Assembly: GCF_001956985.1 (NCBI RefSeq)
Contig: NZ_CP019082.1
Coordinates: 2,170,001 to 2,234,000 of the forward strand
DNA length: 64,000 nucleotides
Origin: Paludisphaera borealis
Lineage (GTDB): Bacteria; Planctomycetota; Planctomycetia; Isosphaerales; Isosphaeraceae
Reading direction: 5' to 3'
Positions within the stretch are counted from its first letter, which is position 1, and every line of letters begins with the position of its first letter. This document shows, piece by piece, positions 1 through 9,319 of this stretch. The notes under the pieces were generated by a model. That model searched no databases and was not told where the DNA came from. It saw nothing but the letters and a program-made list of their open reading frames with translations. A program made the translations under genes and the position numbers.

Positions 1-36
1 CCCGGCTACAAGAAGGGCTGGTCCCACGGCGGATGA
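1..36 (+). CDS. C-terminal end of an unidentified upstream gene (partial)
   Basis: The first 36 bases read in frame 1 as the last eleven codons of a protein ending PGYKKGWSHGG followed by TGA. The hairpin at 82-105 lies 45 bases downstream and could end this transcript as well as that of clpC. Eleven codons without a stop can occur by chance in GC-rich DNA, so this is only a plausible gene end. No family can be assigned. Confidence 0.3.
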   Translation, partial: PGYKKGWSHGG

Positions 37-74
37 TCAAGCTTCAGTCTTCACTCCGAAACCCATCTTGAGCC

Positions 75-105
75 AAAAAAGAAAGGAGAGCCGAAGCTCT
101 CCTTT
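75..105 (-). terminator. Rho-independent terminator of clpC with a UUCG tetraloop
   Basis: A perfect 10-bp stem (82-91 with 96-105) encloses a 4-base loop. Read on the minus strand the loop is UUCG closed by C-G, the ultra-stable cUUCGg tetraloop. It is followed by one C and six T residues (complement of A75-A80). It lies 30 bases past the clpC stop. The same stem on the plus strand lacks a U tract. Confidence 0.92.
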
Positions 106-135
106 CCCTAGTTCTGTTGTCGAGTGCGCCTGGCG

Positions 136-2637
<2,502 letters not shown>

Positions 2638-2709
2638 GCGGTCTACTCCGATCCGACATTCCTAGCGGCGCCGAGCCGTCCCCGGGAGCGTTCTCACGAA
2701 ACGACTCTT

Positions 2710-2715
2710 ATTGTA
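2710..2715 (-). promoter_or_regulatory. Candidate -10 element of clpC
   Basis: On the minus strand TACAAT (5/6 to TATAAT) lies about 72 bases upstream of the clpC ATG, in a locally AT-rich patch. No good -35 hexamer is seen 17 bases upstream (GAACCA), so it may be a weak or activated sigma-70-type promoter. Confidence 0.4.
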
Positions 2716-2933
2716 CACGCGTTGGCCGCTGTTGGTTCAGTGCAGCTCTCCCGAGCGGAGCGATTTTTACGATTGCGACGGGGAAAACCCCGACTTCGCG
2801 ACGGTCGACGCCCCCCTCGCCCCGCTCTTGACGGGGCCGAGAACGACGCAGGCTCGTCGCCGATATTCCCAGTATACTACGGGAAGCCGGCGCGAGCCCG
2901 AGTGCGACGCACAAAGCACCCCGATCGACCCCT

Positions 2934-3458
2934 TCAAGGCCGATCGAGTCTGGCCAGCGCGGTCTCGACCTCCCACCGCCACTTCGAGCCCCCGTCCTGC
3001 TCAAGGCACTGGCGGAAGGCCCGCCTCGCCGGGCCGAATTGCTGCGTCCGGACGAGGATCGTCCCCAGTTGCATGAGTGCGTCGGCGTCGGAGTCGTCCA
3101 TCGCCAGAATCCGCTCGATCCGTTTCCGCGACTCGTTCCAGCGGCCCTGAAGGTACTCCTCCATGGCTTCGTGGAACAGGCGGTCGATCTCGCGACGATG
3201 CCGGTCGGGATGGCAGAGCCACACCCACCACACCGTGTACGCGAAACTCGCCGACCACGTCAGCGCCGCGAACGCGAACAGAAAATCGGCCCACCCCACC
3301 CCAAACGCCTCGGTCCATACCCACCGCGCCACGATCGCCATGTTGAGCGTCACGCCGAACAGCGAAGCCAGCAGCAACCCCAGAACCTCCTGGCCCGTCC
3401 AGATCTGGGCCAGGCCAGGCCAGAAGCACAGAATGCCGATCCATGATCGCCTGGGCAC
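2934..3458 (-). CDS. Small membrane protein with a C-terminal TPR-like region
   Basis: A 174-residue protein. Two or three hydrophobic segments (roughly residues 5-25, 29-49 and 54-80, the last rich in Trp) are followed by a soluble helical part. That part (AMEEYLQGRWNESRKRIERI, then DADALMQLGTILVRTQQFGPARRAF) has the spacing of tetratricopeptide repeats. The start is GTG at 3458, because GGGGAGGAG stands 6 bases upstream (3465-3473). A longer reading from GTG 3494 would place that SD inside the gene. It precedes clpC in the same direction, but 296 bases separate them. A membrane-anchored scaffold is the most that can be inferred; no specific family is recognised. Confidence 0.75.
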   Translation of the reverse strand: MPRRSWIGILCFWPGLAQIWTGQEVLGLLLASLFGVTLNMAIVARWVWTEAFGVGWADFLFAFAALTWSASFAYTVWWVWLCHPDRHRREIDRLFHEAMEEYLQGRWNESRKRIERILAMDDSDADALMQLGTILVRTQQFGPARRAFRQCLEQDGGSKWRWEVETALARLDRP

Positions 3459-3731
3459 GGTCGACTCCTCCCCGACGCCTACTATAAGTTCCACGAACGC
3501 GAGCCATCACGATTCTAGGTTCCCCGATCCAGGGAATCAAGAATCGCGACACCAAGCACGCACGCGCTCGGTGGCCGCAGCCCAGGGATGAGCTGGGTGC
3601 GGCGTCGATCTCGACCACCGCATGGCCGGGCGAGCGCTCTCTTGTGATCGACCGGTTTGAAGCCGGGGATCATCCAAATACGGATCGGGATCGTGGTTTG
3701 CGTCGAGGATGGGCGGGGCGTGCGGCGGGGG

Positions 3732-5018
3732 TCAGCGGAACAGCTTGTCTCGGAGTTCCTGGCCGATCATCTTCAGGCGTTGTTTATCCTGGCGTTCGAG
3801 CAGGTGGTTGACGGCCGAGCTGGGGCCGGGTTTGGGGGTGGTGAGGCTGACGGTGAGGTCGTCGACGGTCCCGCTGAGCCGGAGGGTGCTGAGGCCGTCG
3901 AGGTCGACGTCAAGGTCGGCGAGCAGTCGCCGCGCTCGGTCGGGGACGCGGTCGGCGAGTCCTTCGAGACTCATCCGATAGTCGAGCCGGCCGTCGAAAT
4001 CGGTCCAGCCTGTGATCACGAGCGGGGTTTTGGCCATGTTCAGAGCGAGCCGTTTCGAGGTCACCCGCCCGTTCTTGACCGCGAAGTCCGAGTTCAGCGA
4101 GGCGACCCGGCTCCGCCGCGGGATGGCGATGTTCCGCTCGACTTCCGCCAGCAGCTCCGTCCCTTCGAGCTCGATCGGATCGATGGTGATCTGACCATGG
4201 CCGAGCAGAGTCTCTCGAAGCCGCTCGCAGGTGTCCCCCTCACCGCGGAGGTACATCTCCATGCTGAGAACGCCGCCGACCTTCGTGGAGGTCCCGGCGA
4301 GCACCGGGACGAGATACCGGAGGATCGACATGCCGTCGTCGAGCTGGACGGAGTCGGCCCGGAACTGACCCTCGAAACTCGGTCGGCCCGGCGTGCGGTC
4401 GAGCGAGCCGGTAAGCTGGAACGGCCCTTCGTTCACGTAGCCGTTCAGGTTGGCGTTGATGTTCTTTCCGTCTTCCCACAGGCCCTCGCCGTTGACCCGC
4501 TCCAGCGTCACGTGGCTGTGCGTGGGCTCGTCGACGACCTGAACCTCAGCGCCTTGCAGTCGGAACTTGAGGCTGCTCGGCCCGCAAGGCTCAGAGGCCG
4601 TCGATTGGGGCGCGGGGCTCGACGAGCGGACGAGGTCGGCCAGTTCGAGCGAGCCATCGGCGCGCCTCAACACGCGGAGCCTGGCGTTCTCGATCTCGAG
4701 GTCGGTCGCGTCGAGCTTGCCGAACAAGAGGCTCGGCAAGCTCAGGTCGAGGTGGACGTTGCCGGCTTCCAGCCAGGGGTCGGCGAGGCCGCCGGGCGCG
4801 CCGATCTTGAGGTTCACGAGATCGACGCCGCCGCCCAGGCAGATCGACAGCGACTCAAGCCCTACCGATCGGCCGCTGGCGCGTTCGATGACCGACACCA
4901 GGTGGACGCGGGCCCAGTCGGTGGGCGCCACCACGACGATCAGGCCCCAGACGAGAGCCGGAAGCAGCGCGATCCCCAGGGCAATCAGCATGAGCCGGCG
5001 GAAGCGGCGGCATTTCAT
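3732..5018 (-). CDS. AsmA-like membrane-anchored protein
   Basis: A 428-residue protein with one N-terminal transmembrane helix (about residues 10-32). An AsmA-type entry follows: SVIERASGRSVGLESLSI, and then the beta-rich repeat pattern with LEIENARLRVLRRADGSLEL typical of AsmA/TamB-like proteins. A second AsmA-like part with ITGWTDFDGRLDYRMSLEGL lies near residues 330-350. Family members are periplasmic inner-membrane proteins linked to envelope biogenesis and lipid transport. ATG 5018 is chosen because GGGAGG lies 8 bases upstream; the longer reading from 5084 would include this SD. It is about 430 residues, on the short side for AsmA. Function here is inferred only from architecture. Confidence 0.75.
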   Translation of the reverse strand: MKCRRFRRLMLIALGIALLPALVWGLIVVVAPTDWARVHLVSVIERASGRSVGLESLSICLGGGVDLVNLKIGAPGGLADPWLEAGNVHLDLSLPSLLFGKLDATDLEIENARLRVLRRADGSLELADLVRSSSPAPQSTASEPCGPSSLKFRLQGAEVQVVDEPTHSHVTLERVNGEGLWEDGKNINANLNGYVNEGPFQLTGSLDRTPGRPSFEGQFRADSVQLDDGMSILRYLVPVLAGTSTKVGGVLSMEMYLRGEGDTCERLRETLLGHGQITIDPIELEGTELLAEVERNIAIPRRSRVASLNSDFAVKNGRVTSKRLALNMAKTPLVITGWTDFDGRLDYRMSLEGLADRVPDRARRLLADLDVDLDGLSTLRLSGTVDDLTVSLTTPKPGPSSAVNHLLERQDKQRLKMIGQELRDKLFR

Positions 5019-5120
5019 CGGAATCCCTCCCGAGCGGCGGGGCGCCCGGCCTTGTTCCGGCCATCCCGGCCGGCGCGGCGACATGATCGGATGGACGAAG
5101 TCCTCGCCGATCGGCTGCGA

Positions 5121-5149
5121 AACATAAGCGAATAACAGATGTACTGCAA
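5121..5149 (-). promoter_or_regulatory. Candidate sigma-70-type promoter of the AsmA-like gene
   Basis: On the minus strand TTGCAG, a 17-base spacer, then TATGTT (-10, 5126-5121). This puts a start site near 5114, about 96 bases upstream of ATG 5018. The patch is clearly more AT-rich than its surroundings. The -35 matches consensus at only 3/6. Confidence 0.35.
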
Positions 5150-5279
5150 GAACACTTTGGAAATCGCCGCGGTCGAGGCCCTCTCGCTAGGGGCGCGGAC
5201 AATGGGCTCGACGGCGAGCACGAGGCATCGCGTCAGCCGGGTTCGTATTGGGAGGCCGCTCACGGCTCGATGATTCTTC

Positions 5280-5978
5280 CTACAGCGGCGCCGACCGCGT
5301 GACGGGCGGGTCGTCGAGAAGGGCGTCGTGATCGGCGAAGATCGTCTCGGAGAGTCGATAGCAGCGATGGCCCGTCAGCGGCGGGGAGTAGACGTGGAGG
5401 CTGACGAGGTTGGTCCCTGGGGGCTCCAGGTTGGTGATCTGGCGGACGTCGCGGGCCCGCGAGACGACCACGGCGCCCGCGTGGACCCGCTGCGACCGCG
5501 ACGGAGCCAGCCGATCGCAGGCGGTCGCCATGAAGGCGATCTCGGTCGCGACCCCCTCGACGACCAGAACACCGCTCGTCGAGCCGCCGTGATCGTGGAT
5601 CGGACTCCCCTGCCCCGGCCGCCAGCAGAGGACCAGGACCTCGTATTGGTCGCCGGCGTGAATCCGCGTCCGCTGGTAGGTTCGCTCATGAAAATGAACG
5701 CAGTCCCAGAGCGCGTCGCGGTCGATCCGAAGGCTTCGGAGGCCGTCGCGAATCCAATCTTCCGGGATCGGGCCGGCGAGCCGATCCCAGGTCTTCAAAA
5801 GCGCGTGCAGGCCCGTCCGCCCCTCGGCCAGGACCGTCGCGGGTCGACCGACGCGTTCGGGCTCGCGTTCGCGTTCCTCGTGTTCCGGCGAATCGGGCGG
5901 GGCGTCGAAAGTCCGCACAATCCGAGGACGGAACCAGCTCGGCGCATGCCCGGTTTGAAAATTATGCCGCGTGCTCAC
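5280..5978 (-). CDS. Cysteine dioxygenase-like cupin protein
   Basis: A 232-residue single-domain cupin resembling type I cysteine dioxygenase, a non-haem Fe(II) enzyme oxidising cysteine to cysteine sulfinate. The metal site is visible as PIHDHGGSTSGVLVVEG (His near 127 and 129) with a third His in VSLHVYSPPL near 194, matching the three-His iron site. The Gly after HDH and the missing canonical Cys of the Cys-Tyr cofactor are common in bacterial homologues, so the true substrate may be another thiol. GTG 5978 is preferred because GGAGGG sits about 9 bases upstream; the longer form from TTG 6029 has no SD. It is divergent from the metallohydrolase gene at 6226. Confidence 0.82.
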   Translation of the reverse strand: MSTRHNFQTGHAPSWFRPRIVRTFDAPPDSPEHEEREREPERVGRPATVLAEGRTGLHALLKTWDRLAGPIPEDWIRDGLRSLRIDRDALWDCVHFHERTYQRTRIHAGDQYEVLVLCWRPGQGSPIHDHGGSTSGVLVVEGVATEIAFMATACDRLAPSRSQRVHAGAVVVSRARDVRQITNLEPPGTNLVSLHVYSPPLTGHRCYRLSETIFADHDALLDDPPVTRSAPL

Positions 5979-6225
5979 GCCGTCAACCCTCCGTGGTCCC
6001 GCATGGTCGGCACACCTTATGTCCGTCAAGTCGCTCGGTCAAGCCGAAAGGCGGGGCTCGCCCAGATCCTCGGAATCGGTGCGGTTGGGCTCCGGCTCCT
6101 TGAAAAGCCCGGCCCGACGCTTTGAAATGGAACCCAGGCGAACGACCGCGGCGCTTCGTTGCGGTCCGGCCGGCCCGGGCGATCATGCACACCTGGCCGA
6201 CGGCGGCCCGTGGGAGGAATATCTC

Positions 6226-8523
6226 GTGCTTGAATCAGCGCGCGTTGATCGAATACTCGGCGGCGTCCTGGCGGCCGGGCTGGTGTTCGGGCTGGCTTCG
6301 GCTCGGGCCGACGTCTTGCCGGTCGTGACCGACGTCGAGTTCCAACCGCTGAGCGCCCAGGTCCGCCGCGTCGTCCAGACGCTCGACCAGCTCGGCCAGC
6401 CGCTCACGCCCCAATCCAAGGAGAGGCTCAACAACGCCGTCGACTCGGCCGACGCGGCCGCCGCCGTCAAGGTGTTCCAGGAAGTCCTCGACCCCCACTG
6501 CCTGATCGGGGTCGAGATCAACGCCGAGAGCCGGGTCAAGGCCGCGCTCGGCCCGGCCGCGCCGAGGCTCTTGCAGAACGGCTGGTGCGTGTTCCTCGTC
6601 AAGGTGCACAACGAAGCCGGCGTGACGGCCGAGCTGGTCGCCGACAGCCCGAACGCCCGGCCGGTTTACAAGCAATCGACCAACGGCGCCGAGCCCAAGG
6701 CCACGGTCAGCGCGGCCGACGTCGTGCAGCGATGGTGCGACGTCTCGATGTTTCGCGACCGTCCGCTTACCCGAACCCTCTCCGGCCTGGCCCTCGAATA
6801 CCGGGTCGTCCAGATCTACAGTCGGGACGCCGGCAAGCGCGAGGCCAAGATCACCTTCGACGTCGGCCAGGGGACGCAGGATCTCGGGTTCCGGAGCGAC
6901 GTCGACATCCTGTTCACGTCCGAGCCGGCCGTCGACGTCACGCTCGACGTCCGCGACGAGGAGGGCAATCCCACGACGGCCTCGTTCATCATTCGCGACC
7001 GGCTGGGCCGGGTCTATCCGTCACAGAGCCGTCGCCTGGCGCCTGACTTCTTCTTCCATCCCCAGATCTACCGGCAGACCGGTGAAACCGTGCCGCTGTC
7101 GGCGGGCGAATTCCGGGTCGAATTCACTAGAGGGCCCGAGTATCTGGTTCAAACCCGGACGATCACCGTGCCGCGCGCGAAGGCTCACAAGGAGTCGTTC
7201 AAGCTCGAGCGCTGGATTCACATGGCGGCGATGAACTGGTTCTCGGGCGACCACCACGTCCACGCGGCCGGCTGCGCCCACTATGAGAGCCCGACCGAGG
7301 GAGTGAAGCCCGAGGATATGTGGCGGCAGATCCTCGGCGAAGACCTTGACGTCGGCTGCGTGCTGAGTTGGGGGCCGTGCTGGTACGCCCAGAAGCAGTT
7401 CTTCGACGGCAAGCTCCACCCGCTCTCGACGCCGAACAACCTGATGCGCTACGACGTCGAGGTTTCGGGCTTTCCGTCGTCGCACGCCGGCCACCTCTGC
7501 CTGCTGCGGCTGAAGGAGGACGACTACCCCGGCACGACGCGGATCGAGGAGTGGCCGAGCTGGGATTTGCCGGTCCTGAAGTGGGGCAAATCGCAGGGTG
7601 CCGTCGTCGGGTTCTCGCACACCGGCTGGGGCTTGAAGACGTCGACGGACGAGATCCCTACATATGAGATCCCGCCGTTCGACGGCATCGGCGGCAACGA
7701 GTACATCGTCGACGTCGTCCACGACGCGGTCGATTTCCTGTCGACGGTCGACACCCCCGCCCCCTGGGAACTCAACATCTGGTATCACACGCTCAACTGC
7801 GGGTTCCGGACGAAAATCAGCGGCGAAACCGACTTCCCGTGCATCTACGGCGAGCGCGTGGGACTGGGCCGGGTGTACGTCAAACTTCCCGACGGCAAGC
7901 TCGACTTCGACCGCTGGTGCCAGGGCCTGAAGGACGGTCGATCGTACGTCGGCGACGGCCGTAGCCACCTGATCGATTTCACGGTCGACGACCGCGCCAT
8001 GGGCGAAGAAGGCAGCGAGCTGAAGCTGCCGGCGCCCGGGACCGTCAAGGCGCGCGTCAAGGCGGCGGCCTTCCTCGATCCCAAGCCTTCCGAAGCGGCG
8101 AAGATCGTCCGCAAGCGTGGGCTCGACGAGAAGCCGTACTGGGACCTCGAACGCGCCCGGATCGGCGACTCGCGCAAGGTCGCCGTCGAGATGATCGTCA
8201 ACGGCCTCCCCGTCGCCCGCCGCGAGATCGAGGCCGACGGCACGATCCAGCCGCTCGAATTCGACGTGCCGATCAAGGCGTCGAGCTGGGTCGCCTTCCG
8301 CATCCTCCTGTCGTCGCACACCAACCCGGTCTTCGTGGTCGTCGGCGACAAGCCGATCCGCGCGTCGCGGAAATCGGCCGAGTGGTGCCTGAAATCGGTC
8401 GACCAGTGCTGGTCGCAGAAAGAGCCGGCCATCCGCGCGTCGGAGAAGGACGACGCCCGCAAAGCGTACGACGTCGCCCGCGCGGCTTACCGGAAGATCA
8501 TCGACGAATCGCCAAAGGAATGA
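6226..8523 (+). CDS. CehA/McbA family metallohydrolase, secreted
   Basis: A 765-residue exported protein. GTG 6226 is chosen because GGGAGGA lies 7 bases upstream and the reading then opens with a signal peptide (VLAAGLVFGLASARA). The C-terminal half carries a PHP-like fold: WFSGDHHVH with the HxH pair near residues 344-346, then a histidine/aspartate-bearing region with FSHTGWGL and DVVHDAVDF. This is the pattern of the CehA/McbA family, named after carbaryl-type hydrolases. Planctomycetes carry many paralogues of unknown substrate, so pesticide hydrolysis should not be assumed. The N-terminal 200 residues are not assigned to a family. The methyltransferase at 8540 follows after 16 bases and is probably co-transcribed. 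Confidence 0.82.
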   Translation: MLESARVDRILGGVLAAGLVFGLASARADVLPVVTDVEFQPLSAQVRRVVQTLDQLGQPLTPQSKERLNNAVDSADAAAAVKVFQEVLDPHCLIGVEINAESRVKAALGPAAPRLLQNGWCVFLVKVHNEAGVTAELVADSPNARPVYKQSTNGAEPKATVSAADVVQRWCDVSMFRDRPLTRTLSGLALEYRVVQIYSRDAGKREAKITFDVGQGTQDLGFRSDVDILFTSEPAVDVTLDVRDEEGNPTTASFIIRDRLGRVYPSQSRRLAPDFFFHPQIYRQTGETVPLSAGEFRVEFTRGPEYLVQTRTITVPRAKAHKESFKLERWIHMAAMNWFSGDHHVHAAGCAHYESPTEGVKPEDMWRQILGEDLDVGCVLSWGPCWYAQKQFFDGKLHPLSTPNNLMRYDVEVSGFPSSHAGHLCLLRLKEDDYPGTTRIEEWPSWDLPVLKWGKSQGAVVGFSHTGWGLKTSTDEIPTYEIPPFDGIGGNEYIVDVVHDAVDFLSTVDTPAPWELNIWYHTLNCGFRTKISGETDFPCIYGERVGLGRVYVKLPDGKLDFDRWCQGLKDGRSYVGDGRSHLIDFTVDDRAMGEEGSELKLPAPGTVKARVKAAAFLDPKPSEAAKIVRKRGLDEKPYWDLERARIGDSRKVAVEMIVNGLPVARREIEADGTIQPLEFDVPIKASSWVAFRILLSSHTNPVFVVVGDKPIRASRKSAEWCLKSVDQCWSQKEPAIRASEKDDARKAYDVARAAYRKIIDESPKE

Positions 8524-8539
8524 ATAAGGAAGAAGCTTG

Positions 8540-9319
8540 ATGGGCGGGACAGGACACGATCGGAATCTGGCGGACGCTTTCGACGGCCAGGCGGCGGACT
8601 TCGAACGCGCGCCGGTGCAGAGCGATCCGGCGGCGCTGAAGCGGCTTGTGCAGGAGGCCGCGTTTCCCGACGGGGCGCGCATCCTCGACGCCGGCTGCGG
8701 GCCGGGGCTCGTCAGCGCGGCGTTTCTTGAAGCGGGATATCGGGTCGAGGGGGTCGACCTTTCGAACGAGATGATCGAGCGGGCGCGGAAGCGTTGCGCG
8801 TTCGCCGGCGATCGGGCGCGGTTCCGTCAAGCGTCGATCTTCGAGCCCGGCATCGAGGCCCTCGCCCCCTTCGACGGCGCCGTCTCCCGCTACGTGATCC
8901 ACCACATGCTCGATCCCGAGAGGTTCCTCGAACGCCAGGTCGAGTTGCTCAAGCCCGGGGGCGTGCTCGTCGCCTGCGATCACGTCACGTCGCCGTCGCC
9001 CGAGGCCGCCGAGATCCATCGGCGACTGGAAGTCGGACGAGATCGGACCCACACCAATAACCTGAGCAGCGGCCGGATCGTCGACCTGTTCGCGGCGGCC
9101 GGACTGGTCGATGTGAGCCTCCGCGAGGAAGCGTTCACGCTCGATTTCGACGAGTGGTTCGACCGAGGCACTCCGACCGAAACCAAAGCCGACTTCCGCG
9201 CGAGCCTGGTCGCAGGCGTCAACGTCCGGGGCTTCACGACGAAGCGGCTTGACGATCAGTCGATTCAAATTCTCTGTATCCGGGCGATCGTGCGAGGCGT
9301 CAAACCCGGGCCGACGTGA
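8540..9319 (+). CDS. Class I SAM-dependent methyltransferase
   Basis: A 259-residue protein. SAM motif I is RILDAGCGPGLVSAAFLEAG near residues 46-66, followed by acidic GVDLSNEMIERAR and the post-I motif around PFDGAVSRYVIHHML. LKPGGVLVACDH corresponds to motif III. Substrate unknown. ATG 8540 is preceded by GGAAGAA. Its last 20 bases overlap the 3' end of the convergent glycosyltransferase gene, so the two transcripts must be complementary at their ends. Confidence 0.88.
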   Translation: MGGTGHDRNLADAFDGQAADFERAPVQSDPAALKRLVQEAAFPDGARILDAGCGPGLVSAAFLEAGYRVEGVDLSNEMIERARKRCAFAGDRARFRQASIFEPGIEALAPFDGAVSRYVIHHMLDPERFLERQVELLKPGGVLVACDHVTSPSPEAAEIHRRLEVGRDRTHTNNLSSGRIVDLFAAAGLVDVSLREEAFTLDFDEWFDRGTPTETKADFRASLVAGVNVRGFTTKRLDDQSIQILCIRAIVRGVKPGPT

